Source: Paenibacillus artemisiicola
GTDB taxonomy: Bacteria > Bacillota > Bacilli > Paenibacillales > Paenibacillaceae
Direction: 5' to 3'
DNA: 64,000 nucleotides
Assembly (NCBI RefSeq): GCF_017652985.1
Contig: NZ_JAGGDJ010000018.1
Span: forward strand, 1-64,000
Shown: piece by piece, positions 1-8,286 of the stretch
Layout of the letters: every line of letters starts with the position of its first letter
How positions within the stretch are numbered: the first letter of the stretch is position 1
Notes under the pieces: model-generated
Database searches by the model: none
What the model saw: the letters and a program-made list of their open reading frames with translations, nothing else
What the model was told of the DNA's origin: nothing
Program-made: the position numbers and the translations under genes

Positions 1-186
1 GGCCGCGCGGGGCGGCCTTGCGCCGTTGGGCGGCGCCAGCTCCGAGCGCCTCGCGCCTCGCGAACCGCGCAGCCGTCGCGGCCGGCAGCCGGCAAGCCTT
101 CGCCGCCGGCGCGGCCGAATGGTACAATACAAGCGTGCCGTTCCTCGCGAACGGGCGCTTGTTGTCATGACAGGGAAGAAAGCGAA
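1..186 (+). other. Leader upstream of the PucR-type gene
   Basis: GC-rich stretch with no gene I can assign. A TACAAT hexamer at 123-128 could be the -10 box for the following gene, but no convincing -35 is visible. The reading frame of the next gene stays open back to base 1, so a longer product cannot be excluded. The purine-rich AGGGAAG at 171-177 favours the GTG at 187. Confidence 0.3.
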
Positions 187-1869
187 GTGACGCGCGTGGA
201 GCAAGACGAGCAATTGACCGTGCGGGACGTGCTGGCGCGGCCGGCGTTCCGGCACGCGTACCTCGCGGCGGGCCGGGCGGGCCTCGGCCGCCCCGTCCGC
301 TGGGTGCATATCATCGAGGTGATCCGGTTCGACCAGCTGCTGCAGGGCGGGGAAATGATTTTGACGACGGGTGCCGCGTTCAAGAACGATACCGCGGCGT
401 TCCTGACGTATTTGGACCAGCTGGTCCGGTGCGAGGCGGCGTGCCTGTGCATCGAGATGGGCCACCACGTCAGCAGCGTGCCGGACGAATGGCTGCGCGA
501 GGCGGAAGCGGTCGGCCTGCCGGTCATCGTCTTTCCGCGGAGCGTGCGGTTTATCGATATTACGCAAGACATTCACGCCTATCGCATCAATCAGCATCAT
601 CGCGCGCTGCAGGAGCTGGAGAAGACGTCCCGCGCCTTCCACCGCATGACGCTGGCGTCGCAGGGCGTGGGCCGGGTGCTCGAGCTGCTGCGCGACAGCG
701 CGCGGGCGTCGGTCATCTATGTGCCGCAGGACGGGCCGCCGAAGTTCGTGCCGCCCGTCCCGGAGCGGGAGGCGGAAGCGTGGCTCGGCTTTCTCGCCGA
801 CTGGCGAAGCCGCGCCTCGGCCGTGGGCGGCAGGTCCGGCGAGAGCAATGACGCGGAGGGGCCGGCGGTGGCGGAGCATGCCGGACGGAGCGTCGTCATC
901 CAGCCCGTCGGCGCGATGGGGAAGACGTGGGCGCATCTGCTGCTCGCGCTCGGCCGCAAACCCCAGGAATACGAGTTTCTCATCCTCGATTCGGCGTCGT
1001 TGTCCATCGCGCAGGACCTGCTGCGCACGCGCTACGTGGAGGAGCGCCGGCTCTATTCGGAGACGCTGTGGGTCGACGACCTGCTGCATTTGCGCCTCCG
1101 CGACGAGGAGCAGGTCAAGCTGCTGGCCGGCGGCGCCTACCGGCAGCTGAACGAGCTGGCGTACCGGGTCGTCGTCATCGAATTCGGCGACGGGTCCGCG
1201 CCCGCTTCCGGCTTCGCGGACGACGGGACGGAATCGGCGGGCATCCATCTCTCGCTTGCCGTGCGCACGGTGTTCGAGGGGCAGACGTTCCACCCGCTCA
1301 TGACGCTGAAGAACGGCCGGCTCGTCGTCATCGCGTTCGACAAGGCGCCGAAGCGGCCGGTCAAGGAGCGGCTGCGGCAGGCGCTCGGCGCGCTCGGGCA
1401 GCTGAAGGCGGCGGGGGACGCGCGGCTGTCGGCGGGCGTCGGCCGTCAGGGCCGCGGGCTGCTGCAGGCCCACGTCAGCTACCAGGAAGCGCTGCAGGCG
1501 TTGTCGCTCGCGCCGATTTTGCGGAGGGATCCGGTGTTTTTCGACGAGATCGGGGTATTCCATCTGCTGTTCCATATCGCGGACAAAGGCGTGCTGGATT
1601 CGTTCGTGCGGACGTACCTAGGGCCGATTCTCGACCATGACGAGGCGAAGGGCAGCGACCTGCTTCGCACGCTGAAGGTGTACCTTGATTGCGACGGCTC
1701 GAAGCGGCTCGCGGCGGAGCGGCTGTTCATCGTCCGGCAGTCGCTGTACTACCGGCTGGAGAAGATCGAAGAGCTGCTCGGCGCGGACTACATGGAGCCC
1801 GAGAAGCGGCTCGCCCTGCAGGCCGGCATCCGGGCGTTCCAGCTCCTGCGGCCGGACGCGCCGCTGTAA
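187..1869 (+). CDS. adeR: PucR-family transcriptional regulator, probable AdeR (activator of alanine dehydrogenase)
   Basis: A 560-residue cytoplasmic regulator starting with GTG. The N-terminal PucR domain (about residues 9-130) begins with LTVRDVLARPAFRHAYLAAG and includes the GGEMILTTG segment. A GGDEF-like linker region follows. The C-terminal PucR-type helix-turn-helix (about residues 490-550) carries the typical SKRLAAERLFIVRQSLYYRL stretch. The gene lies 109 bp upstream of ald in the same direction. In Bacillus subtilis the PucR-type protein AdeR activates ald and is encoded beside it, so the name rests on family plus context. An inverted repeat in the intergenic gap is a candidate target. 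It could instead be another PucR regulator that responds to a different amino acid or purine signal. Confidence 0.8.
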   Translation: MTRVEQDEQLTVRDVLARPAFRHAYLAAGRAGLGRPVRWVHIIEVIRFDQLLQGGEMILTTGAAFKNDTAAFLTYLDQLVRCEAACLCIEMGHHVSSVPDEWLREAEAVGLPVIVFPRSVRFIDITQDIHAYRINQHHRALQELEKTSRAFHRMTLASQGVGRVLELLRDSARASVIYVPQDGPPKFVPPVPEREAEAWLGFLADWRSRASAVGGRSGESNDAEGPAVAEHAGRSVVIQPVGAMGKTWAHLLLALGRKPQEYEFLILDSASLSIAQDLLRTRYVEERRLYSETLWVDDLLHLRLRDEEQVKLLAGGAYRQLNELAYRVVVIEFGDGSAPASGFADDGTESAGIHLSLAVRTVFEGQTFHPLMTLKNGRLVVIAFDKAPKRPVKERLRQALGALGQLKAAGDARLSAGVGRQGRGLLQAHVSYQEALQALSLAPILRRDPVFFDEIGVFHLLFHIADKGVLDSFVRTYLGPILDHDEAKGSDLLRTLKVYLDCDGSKRLAAERLFIVRQSLYYRLEKIEELLGADYMEPEKRLALQAGIRAFQLLRPDAPL

Positions 1870-1893
1870 GGGGTAAAAATCGCGGCCCAAACG

Positions 1894-1938
1894 TTGGACA
1901 TTTTGTCTAATGGAACCTCTCTCCCGCCGGCTTATAGT
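1894..1938 (+). promoter_or_regulatory. Candidate regulator-binding inverted repeat and ald promoter
   Basis: TTGGACA-TTT-TGTCTAA (1894-1910) is a 7-3-7 inverted repeat with one mismatched pair. TATAGT at 1933-1938 is a plausible -10 box. The hexamer 17 bp upstream (ATGGAA) is a poor -35, as expected for an activator-dependent promoter. No sigma-54 -24/-12 element is seen. Binding by the adjacent PucR-type protein is inference. Confidence 0.45.
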
Positions 1939-1978
1939 GGAGACATCGAGACGATGACGAGAGAGGGGCGGACGCGCA

Positions 1979-3094
1979 ATGTTGATCGGCGTACCCAAAG
2001 AAATCAAAAATAACGAGTTCCGCGTCGGCATGACGCCTGGAGCCGTGCTGTCCTATGCGAAGGCCGGGCACGAGGTGCGGGTGGAAACGGGGGCCGGCGC
2101 GGGCATCGGCTTCGCGGACGAGGATTACGCCGCGGCGGGCGCAACGATCGCGGCGGACGCGGCGGAAGCGTGGGCGGCCGACATGGTCGTCAAGGTGAAG
2201 GAGCCGCTTCCGGAGGAGTACGGCTATTTCCGGGAAGGCCTCATTCTGTACGCGTACTTGCATCTTGCGGCGGAAGCCGGGCTGACGCGGGCGCTGACCG
2301 AACGGGGCGTGACCGCGATCGCGTACGAGACGATCCAGCCGGACAACGGGAGTCTGCCGCTCTTGACGCCGATGAGCGAGGTGGCGGGCCGCATGTCCGT
2401 GCAGATCGGCGCCCGCTTCCTGGAGAAGGCGAACGGCGGCAAAGGCGTGCTGCTCGGCGGCGTGCCGGGCGTCGAGCCGGGCAAAGTCACGATCATCGGC
2501 GGCGGCATCGTCGGGTCCAACGCGGCGCAGATGGCCGTCGGGCTGGGCGCCGATGCGACGATCCTCGATTTGAATCCCGACCGGCTGCGCCAGCTCGACG
2601 ACCGATTCCAGGGCCGGGTGAAGACGCTCATGTCGAATCCGTACAACATCGCCGAAGCCGTCCGCCGCGCGGATCTCGTCGTCGGCGCCGTGCTCATTCC
2701 CGGCGCGCGGGCGCCGCGGCTCGTGACGGAAGAGATGGTCCGGGCGATGAGCCCCGGCAGCGTCATCGTCGACGTGGCGATCGACCAAGGCGGCTCCATC
2801 GCGACGATCGACCGCATCACGACGCACGACGAGCCGACCTACGTGAAGCACGGCGTCGTCCACTACGCCGTCGCGAACATGCCGGGCGCCGTGGCGCGCA
2901 CGTCGACGCTGGCGCTGGCCAACGCGACGACGCCGTACGGGCTGCGGATCGCCGCCAAAGGCTGGGCGCAGGCCGCGCTGGACGACAAGGCGATCGCGCG
3001 GGGCGTCAACGCCGCCGCCGGGCGGGTGACGTACAAGGCCGTCGCCGACGCGCACGGGCTTGCGCACACGAACGTGCACGCGCTGCTGCGGTAG
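1979..3094 (+). CDS. ald: Alanine dehydrogenase
   Basis: A 371-residue NAD-dependent L-alanine dehydrogenase (L-alanine + NAD + water to pyruvate + NADH + ammonium), the usual family length. The N-terminus has the signature [19 protein letters not shown], with substrate-binding Arg15, Lys74 (VKVKEP) and catalytic His95 (AYLHLA). The Rossmann segment [18 protein letters not shown] lies near residue 170, and the catalytic Asp269 sits in VDVAIDQGG. The ATG follows a GAGAGGGG ribosome binding site. The enzyme lets cells use alanine as carbon and nitrogen source and supports sporulation in bacilli. It sits directly behind a PucR-type regulator that probably controls it. No frameshift or missing active-site residue is visible. 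Confidence 0.97.
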   Translation: MLIGVPKEIKNNEFRVGMTPGAVLSYAKAGHEVRVETGAGAGIGFADEDYAAAGATIAADAAEAWAADMVVKVKEPLPEEYGYFREGLILYAYLHLAAEAGLTRALTERGVTAIAYETIQPDNGSLPLLTPMSEVAGRMSVQIGARFLEKANGGKGVLLGGVPGVEPGKVTIIGGGIVGSNAAQMAVGLGADATILDLNPDRLRQLDDRFQGRVKTLMSNPYNIAEAVRRADLVVGAVLIPGARAPRLVTEEMVRAMSPGSVIVDVAIDQGGSIATIDRITTHDEPTYVKHGVVHYAVANMPGAVARTSTLALANATTPYGLRIAAKGWAQAALDDKAIARGVNAAAGRVTYKAVADAHGLAHTNVHALLR

Positions 3095-3117
3095 ACATCC
3101 GCAGAGGCGGGCCGACC

Positions 3118-3165
3118 GCGCGATGGGGCAGCCGAGCGAAATGGGGCGCGGCTGCCCCATCGCGC
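3118..3165. other. Strong hairpin just downstream of ald
   Basis: GCGATGGGGCAGCCG (3120-3134) pairs perfectly with its complement at 3149-3163 across a 14-nt loop, starting 25 bp after the ald stop. There is no U-tract, so it is not a classical intrinsic terminator; it may protect the mRNA 3' end or block transcription with a factor. Confidence 0.45.
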
Positions 3166-3201
3166 GCGGAAGCACCGGAGCAGCTGGTGCGCGGGGCGGC
3201 C

Positions 3202-3333
3202 GGAGCGCAGAGCGGCAAGAGCGCGGAGTGGCCGGAGCGGCAGAGGGCGCTGGGGGCGGCAAGAGCGCGGGGCGGCAGGAGCGCAGAGCGGCAAGAGCGC
3301 GGAGTGGCCGGAGCGGCAGAGGGCGCTGGGGGC
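3202..3333. repeat. Two-copy 76-bp-period tandem repeat
   Basis: A ~55-nt GC-rich segment beginning GGAGCGCAGAGCGGCAAG occurs at 3202 and again at 3278, nearly identical. Shorter degenerate pieces (GGCAAGAGCGCGG) lie between them. No coding role is evident. Confidence 0.6.
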
Positions 3334-3450
3334 CGGCGTAATGGTCGCGCCGGTACACCGGGCGCGACCAAGCGGCCAACGCCGCAATTGCGCGGCGGAC
3401 TCGCTGGCGGGACGTCCGTCGCGGGCCGCGGCCGCGGCTTGCAATTGAAC

Positions 3451-3490
3451 AAAGCCTCCGATTCCACATAGATGGAGTCGGAGGCTTTTT
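3451..3490 (+). terminator. Intrinsic terminator after the ald region
   Basis: AAAGCCTCCGA (3451-3461) pairs with TCGGAGGCTTT (from 3478) and is followed by a T-run. The stem is mostly 11 bp with a 16-nt loop. It lies about 360 bp after the ald stop and would stop transcripts that pass the earlier hairpin. Confidence 0.7.
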
Positions 3491-3555
3491 GACGTTCGCG
3501 GGAGCGTGACGGGATGACGGCGGAGGCGCGTAATCTAGTAGTCAAATGAGTCGAA

Positions 3556-3739
3556 TGCGGACAGGAGATCCGCTATTTGCGCCGAATCATGGATTTCGTC
3601 GTTTTCGCGGACACAGATGCCGTTATTTCGCCGAACGGGTCGTGTTAAGGCGAGTAAATAGGCAAATAGCGTTTCTCCTGGCCGCGAAATCGCGAAAACA
3701 CGGGTATTTGGCCAAATAACGGAACGTGTGTCCGCGAAA
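3556..3739. repeat. Interspersed four-module element, copy A
   Basis: Four related ~26-nt modules of the type GCGGACA-CAGGA-CCG-TATTT-G-C lie in the order forward (3556), forward (3606), reverse (3659), reverse (3710). The outer reverse module ends GTGTCCGCGAAA. The same architecture and length recur at 40837-41020 and 58464-58644. The element lies between the convergent ald and AraC genes. It has no open reading frame. Confidence 0.75.
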
Positions 3740-3775
3740 ATGCCGATTGGCTAGGTTATCAAGCAGGAGGTAGAG

Positions 3776-3940
3776 TCGCGCCCTCGCCGCCAAGGCCGCC
3801 CGTGCGCGAGCACTCCGCGCCGCGCACGCCCCCGCGCGAGCACCCCGCGCCGCGTCCCCGCCGCCACGCCCGCCCGTGCGCGAGCACCCCGCGCTGCGTC
3901 TCGCCGCCGCGCCCGCCCGTGCGCGAGCAACTCGCGCCCC
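3776..3940. repeat. Degenerate GC-rich repeats downstream of the AraC gene
   Basis: CGCCCGTGCGCGAGCA followed by CCCCGCGC or a variant recurs about four times with irregular 30-50 bp spacing. Extremely GC-rich; no gene seen. Confidence 0.5.
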
Positions 3941-3944
3941 TCGC

Positions 3945-4802
3945 TCATCTCCCCGCCCCCGCGCCCTGACTCTGCTTCGCGTACTGCTTCGGCAGCAGGC
4001 CGACCTTCTTCTTGAAGATGCGCAGGAAGCCGGAGTAGTCGTTGAAGCCCGCGTCCATGCAGGCGTCGGTCACGCTGCGCCCTTCCTTCAGCAGCTTCTT
4101 GGCGAGGGAGATCCGTTTGTACAGGATGTACTCGTGAATCGTGCTGCCGGTATGCTTCTTGAACAGCCGGCTCAAGTGGAACCGGCTCACGAAGAACAGC
4201 CCCTCGAGCCGCTCGAGCGACAGGTCGTCGGCGAGATGCCGGTCGAGGTAGTCAAGCACCGGCACGAGCCGCGCCGGCAGGTCCAGCCCTTTGTCCTTCT
4301 CCTGCGTCTTATCGAAGCACCGCTGCACCAGCGCCAGAATTTCCAGCAGGCAGCCGAGCTTGACGAGCGGCGTTTCGGGGTACGGCTCCCGCATCAGGTT
4401 CGCGTATTTGGCGAACAGCCCCGACAGCTCGGCCTGCTCCTGCGCGTTCAGCTTGATCTTGTTCAGCTCGCCCGGCGGCCGGTCGTAGAAGCAGCGCAGC
4501 AGCCGCGTCCGGTCCGTCTCGAACAGCGCGATCAGCGCCGGGTCGAACTCGATCGTCACCCGTTCGTACAGCGCATCCGTCGTCAGCGCGGGCTTGTGGA
4601 TCTCATGCTCGTTCGTGATGATCAGGTCGCCGAGGCGGAGCGGGTAAACGGTTTTGTCCACGAAGTAGCGGACGTCCCCATGAATGAGAAAAAAGATTTC
4701 GCAACCCCGGTGCAGATGAAAATGCACGTTGAACGGCGGAACCCGCGCCGCATGAAGGAATTTGACATGGTCGTCGATCCGTTCGACGTAACTGCCCAGC
4801 AT
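3945..4802 (-). CDS. AraC-family transcriptional regulator with cupin-type sensor domain
   Basis: A 285-residue one-component regulator. The N-terminal cupin-like domain (about residues 15-110) contains HFHLHRGCEIFFLIHGD and RLGDLIITNEHEIHKP, which usually binds a sugar-like ligand. The C-terminal pair of AraC helix-turn-helix motifs (about residues 180-275) ends with DACMDAGFNDYSGFLRIFKK. The ATG follows GGGGAGGCG. It is transcribed away from the Gfo/Idh/MocA and TIM-barrel genes across a 129-bp gap, so it probably controls that pair. The ligand cannot be told from sequence. Confidence 0.88.
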   Translation of the reverse strand: MLGSYVERIDDHVKFLHAARVPPFNVHFHLHRGCEIFFLIHGDVRYFVDKTVYPLRLGDLIITNEHEIHKPALTTDALYERVTIEFDPALIALFETDRTRLLRCFYDRPPGELNKIKLNAQEQAELSGLFAKYANLMREPYPETPLVKLGCLLEILALVQRCFDKTQEKDKGLDLPARLVPVLDYLDRHLADDLSLERLEGLFFVSRFHLSRLFKKHTGSTIHEYILYKRISLAKKLLKEGRSVTDACMDAGFNDYSGFLRIFKKKVGLLPKQYAKQSQGAGAGR

Positions 4803-4931
4803 CCGATTCGCCTCCCCGCAACATGAGCAAGAATGTCCATTTCCAAGGCAATTTCGTCAAGGAACTCGTACCTGCAATGATATAGGATGAAGGGGAGGAG
4901 TTCAATCGAAGAAAGGCGGGAGGACAAGCGA
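4803..4931. promoter_or_regulatory. Divergent promoter region, AraC regulator / oxidoreductase operon
   Basis: 129 bp between divergent genes. TATAGGAT near 4880-4887 is a possible -10 for the rightward operon, followed by GGGAGG (4917-4923) ahead of the ATG at 4932. No clear operator repeat could be picked out by eye. Confidence 0.35.
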
Positions 4932-6125
4932 ATGAACGCGCGCAACGTCAAAATCGGCCTCGTCGGCATCGGCGGCATCGGGCAGCATCACGTCAATTAT
5001 TTGAGCGATATGGACAACGTCGAGCTCGTCGGCGTCTGCGACACGGACCGGGAGAAGGCCGACCGGACGGCCAAGGAACGCGGGACGACGGCGTATTACG
5101 ACGCCGTGGACCTGCTCGAGCGGTCGGGCCTCGACTTGATCATCATCGCGGTACCGCACTACGATCATCCGGCCATTGCGATGGAAGCGTTTAAACGGGG
5201 CGTCCACGTCCTGTGCGAGAAGCCGATCGCGGTTCACGTGAACGCCGCGAACGCGATGATCCGGGCGTACGAGGAAGCGAAGGAGACGCATCCCGGCCTG
5301 CAGTTCGCCATCATGTTCCAGGAGCGCACGCTGCCGTTCTACGCCAAGCTGAAGGAGCTGCTGGCCGACGGGACGCTGGGCAAGCTGACGCGCGCCACGT
5401 GGATCCACACCAAGTGGTTCCGCTCGCAGGCTTATTACGACAGCGGCGGCTGGCGCGCGACGTGGGCCGGCGAGGGCGGCGGCATCCTGACGAACCAATG
5501 CCCGCATACGCTCGACATGTACCAGTGGCTGTTCGGGCTGCCGGAAGCGATCACGGGCCACGCGCATATCGGCAAGTACCACGACATCGAGGTCGAGGAC
5601 GAGGTCACGGCGTATTTCGAGCACGCGAACGGCATGATCGGCCATCTCGTCGTCACGACGGCGGAGCTGCCGGGGACCAACCGGCTCGAGATCGTCGGGG
5701 ATCTCGGCAAGCTGCTGCTCGAGAACGGCAAACTGCTGCATTACCGCTACCCGCAGTCCATGCTCGCGTTCTCCCGGGAGACGGACCAGCGCTTCGCCGA
5801 ATGGACGATCGAGCCGGAGGAAGTCGCGGTCGACGAGAACGCCCCGAACGGGCATCGCGTCGTCACGCGGCGCCTGGTCGACCGGCTACTCGGCAAGGAC
5901 GTCGAGCTGATCGCGGAAGGCCCGGAAGGGCTGGGCTCGCTGACGTTGGCGAACGGCATCATGCTGTCCGCGTTCCGGAAGCGGACCGAGCCGGTGCCGA
6001 TCGACGGCGACGCGTTCCAGGCCGAGCTCGAGGAACGGATCCGGACGTCGAGCTTCGTGAAGAAAGCCGCGCGCGCGCAGGACGCGGCCGAGGACATGTC
6101 GACTTCCTTCGGGAAGACCAACTAG
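4932..6125 (+). CDS. Gfo/Idh/MocA-family NAD(P)-dependent oxidoreductase
   Basis: A 397-residue oxidoreductase. The N-terminal Rossmann fold starts KIGLVGIGGIGQHHVNYL (GxGGxG dinucleotide loop), continues with ELVGVCDTD, and has the family signature HVLCEKPI. The C-terminal alpha/beta domain contains GGGILTNQCPHTLDMYQWL, with the usual His of the substrate pocket. I chose ATG 4932 over the in-frame ATG 45 bp upstream because GGGAGG stands 8 bp before it and homology to the family begins at once. It is followed 11 bp later by a sugar-phosphate-isomerase-like gene. Such pairs commonly oxidise and isomerise inositols or unusual sugars. The exact substrate is unknown. Confidence 0.92.
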   Translation: MNARNVKIGLVGIGGIGQHHVNYLSDMDNVELVGVCDTDREKADRTAKERGTTAYYDAVDLLERSGLDLIIIAVPHYDHPAIAMEAFKRGVHVLCEKPIAVHVNAANAMIRAYEEAKETHPGLQFAIMFQERTLPFYAKLKELLADGTLGKLTRATWIHTKWFRSQAYYDSGGWRATWAGEGGGILTNQCPHTLDMYQWLFGLPEAITGHAHIGKYHDIEVEDEVTAYFEHANGMIGHLVVTTAELPGTNRLEIVGDLGKLLLENGKLLHYRYPQSMLAFSRETDQRFAEWTIEPEEVAVDENAPNGHRVVTRRLVDRLLGKDVELIAEGPEGLGSLTLANGIMLSAFRKRTEPVPIDGDAFQAELEERIRTSSFVKKAARAQDAAEDMSTSFGKTN

Positions 6126-6136
6126 GGGGTATGACG

Positions 6137-6964
6137 ATGGCTGCCGTAATCTTGACCTGCTTCGCCGACGAAATCTCGCATGATCTGGAGGAACAGCTGG
6201 ACGTGCTGGCGCAGGAAGGGCTGTCCCATATCGAGCTGCGGAACGTCTGGGGCAAAAACGTCCTCGACCTGACGGCGGAGGAGCTCGCCGAGGTCCGCCG
6301 GATCGCGGAAGCGCGCGGCTTCGGCGTCTCCTCGATCGCTTCGCCGATCGGCAAGTATGCCGCCTCCGACGATTTCGCGCCGCAGCTGGACGCCCTGGAC
6401 CGGGCGATCGCCGCCGCGAAGGCGCTCGGAACGCGCTACATCCGGCTTTTCTCGTACTATCCGCCGGAGGGCGCGCGGCCGGAGGACTGCCGGGACGAGG
6501 CGCTGAGCCGGATGAAGCGGCTGGCGGACGCCGCGGCGCCGCACGGCGTCACGCTGGTGCTGGAGAACGACAGCGGGCTGTACGGCTCGACCGACGACCG
6601 CTGCCTGGATATCCTGCGCCACTGCGACTCGGAGGCGCTCCGGCTGGCGTTCGATCCCGGCAATTTCGTCATGGAGGGCGTCAGGCCGATGACGGAGGCG
6701 TACCCCAAGCTGGCACCCTACGTCGCGTACGTGCACGTCAAGGACGCATCGGCCGAGCCGAAGATGTTCGTGCCCGCGGGCGCGGGCGACGGCCAGCTTC
6801 CGGAGCTGCTGGAGGCGCTCCGCGCGCGGAGCTTCGACGGCTTCCTGTCGGTGGAGCCCCATCTGCACCGCTACCTGCCGTTCGCCAGCGATCCGAAGCG
6901 CGTCGTGACCGCGGTCCGCGCGCTCAAGTCGCTGCTCGCGCAGGCGGGCATGAAGTGGGCGTGA
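6137..6964 (+). CDS. Sugar phosphate isomerase/epimerase (xylose-isomerase-like TIM barrel)
   Basis: A 275-residue AP-endonuclease-2-type TIM barrel. Visible motifs are ILTCFADEI at strand 1, HIELRNVWG, TLVLENDSG with the metal-ligand Glu, AFDPGNFVMEG, YVHVKDA and FLSVEPHL, which carry the metal-binding Glu/Asp/His set. I prefer ATG 6137 because the AGGGGG Shine-Dalgarno at 6124-6129 is 7 bp upstream; ATG 6131 is only 1 bp from it. The gene is coupled to the preceding Gfo/Idh/MocA gene and ends 18 bp before a terminator, so the two form an operon. It probably isomerises or epimerises the ketose made by its partner, which is inference. Confidence 0.88.
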   Translation: MAAVILTCFADEISHDLEEQLDVLAQEGLSHIELRNVWGKNVLDLTAEELAEVRRIAEARGFGVSSIASPIGKYAASDDFAPQLDALDRAIAAAKALGTRYIRLFSYYPPEGARPEDCRDEALSRMKRLADAAAPHGVTLVLENDSGLYGSTDDRCLDILRHCDSEALRLAFDPGNFVMEGVRPMTEAYPKLAPYVAYVHVKDASAEPKMFVPAGAGDGQLPELLEALRARSFDGFLSVEPHLHRYLPFASDPKRVVTAVRALKSLLAQAGMKWA

Positions 6965-6981
6965 ATTTACAGTTTACACAT

Positions 6982-7016
6982 AAAGACCGAATCGGGTTTC
7001 CGAGGCGGTCTTTTTT
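6982..7016 (+). terminator. Intrinsic terminator of the oxidoreductase/isomerase operon
   Basis: AAAGACCG (6982-6989) pairs with CGGTCTTT (7006-7013), followed by a run of T to 7016. It starts 18 bp after the stop codon. Confidence 0.85.
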
Positions 7017-7105
7017 CTATTTTCTGGAACAAAAGGGCGGCAAATTTACAATTCGTTAGGGTTCGATTAACGCAGCAGAAACACAGGATCCCTATTCTAT
7101 TGATG

Positions 7106-7135
7106 TGGGAACGGTCTCATATGGGAACGGTCTCA
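7106..7135 (+). promoter_or_regulatory. Tandem LacI-type operators
   Basis: TGGGAACGGTCTCA occurs at 7106-7119 and again, identical, at 7122-7135, a 16-bp period. Each copy fits the LacI-family pattern TGNNANCGNTNNCA with the central CG. The pair ends 22 bp before the TTG start of the LacI-family gene, so autoregulation is likely. Confidence 0.75.
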
Positions 7136-7157
7136 CAGCGAGAAAGGACGTGCATCC

Positions 7158-8174
7158 TTGGACAATCCGACGATAAAAGAAATCGCCATCCGCGCGGGCG
7201 TCTCCAAATCCACCGTCTCGCGGATCATCTCCGGCAAAGGCTATTCCAGCCCGGAGGCGCGCGACAAGGTGCTGGAAGTGATCGAGGAGCTGCAGTACAA
7301 GCCCAACGCGGTCGCGCGGGCGATGGTCTCGCAGCGCACGCACAACATCGGCGTCCTGCTGTACCGGCAGGAGCTTCCGATCGCGTCCCATCCGTTCTAC
7401 GGCAAGATCGTCGACGCGATTCTGCTCGAAGCGGCACGCCTCAACTACTCGGTCTTCGTCACGACGGACCGGGATATGTCGTACCGCTCGGCCGACTTCA
7501 TGATGGAGAAGCGCGTGGACGGGCTCATCCTCATCAGCCGGCTGCAGCAGAACGTCATCGACTACATTACGAACTTCGGCGTGCCCTACGTCATGGTGAA
7601 CGGCTCGACGGACGTCGGCGGCGTGATCCACATCGTCAACCAGGACGAGGCGGGCGGGCGCATGGCCGCCGAGCATCTCACGGAAATCGGCCACGAACGC
7701 ATCTTCGTCATCGCGGGACCGCAGCCGCACCGCAGCCATCATTCGCGGCTGAAAGGCTTCCGCGCCTTCAGGGAGGAGGCCGGCAAGCCCGTCGGCGAGG
7801 CGTCGGTCCGCTTCGCGGAGACGTCGACCTTCGGCGAAGGCTACGAGCTCATGAGCCGCCACTACGGCCCGTTCCGGGCGGGCCGGCATACGGCGGTCTT
7901 CGCGACCAACGACATGCTCGCGCTCGGCGCCATGAAATTCCTGCTGGAGCAGGGGACGCGCATCCCGGAGCAGGCCGCCGTCGTCGGCTTCGACGACGTG
8001 GACTTCGCGGCGATGTTCTCGCCGTCGCTGACCACGGTCCGCGTGGACACGTGGGAGATGGGCACCGGCGCCGTCCGGCTGCTCGACGAGCTGATCCGGC
8101 ACGAGCCCGACGTGGCGCATCCCGGGCAGCTGATGCCGCGGCTCGTCGTCCGGCAATCGACCGGCGCCCGCTAA
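7158..8174 (+). CDS. LacI-family transcriptional regulator
   Basis: A 338-residue repressor. The N-terminal LacI helix-turn-helix is textbook: TIKEIAIRAGVSKSTVSRI, then the hinge YKPNAVARAM. A periplasmic-binding-protein-like effector domain follows, with TNDMLALGAMKFLLEQG and VVGFDDVDFAAMFSPSLTTV. Translation starts at TTG, with GAAAGGA 9-10 bp upstream; no in-frame ATG is better placed. It lies immediately before an ABC importer and phosphoesterase genes in the same direction, with a tandem operator ahead of it. It therefore likely represses the whole 7.1-14.7 kb operon. The inducer would be the transported compound or a breakdown product. Confidence 0.92.
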   Translation: MDNPTIKEIAIRAGVSKSTVSRIISGKGYSSPEARDKVLEVIEELQYKPNAVARAMVSQRTHNIGVLLYRQELPIASHPFYGKIVDAILLEAARLNYSVFVTTDRDMSYRSADFMMEKRVDGLILISRLQQNVIDYITNFGVPYVMVNGSTDVGGVIHIVNQDEAGGRMAAEHLTEIGHERIFVIAGPQPHRSHHSRLKGFRAFREEAGKPVGEASVRFAETSTFGEGYELMSRHYGPFRAGRHTAVFATNDMLALGAMKFLLEQGTRIPEQAAVVGFDDVDFAAMFSPSLTTVRVDTWEMGTGAVRLLDELIRHEPDVAHPGQLMPRLVVRQSTGAR

Positions 8175-8286
8175 GCCGCCGTTCCGCGCGGCCCCCGGCA
8201 TCCGCGGCGCCTATCGTCCGCGGTCCGGCCGGCAAGCGTTCGCCGCATACGCAATCCATTATTTCCGAAAGGAGCGTCACCCGTTC

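Noticed and set aside
1894..1938. Sigma-54 promoter at ald
   Set aside because: TGGAACC lacks the required GG...GC spacing partner 10 bp downstream, and the PucR-type neighbour lacks an AAA+ domain.
3876..4826. Plus-strand protein antisense to the AraC gene
   Set aside because: Shadow frame; the minus-strand AraC helix-turn-helix protein explains the codon pattern.
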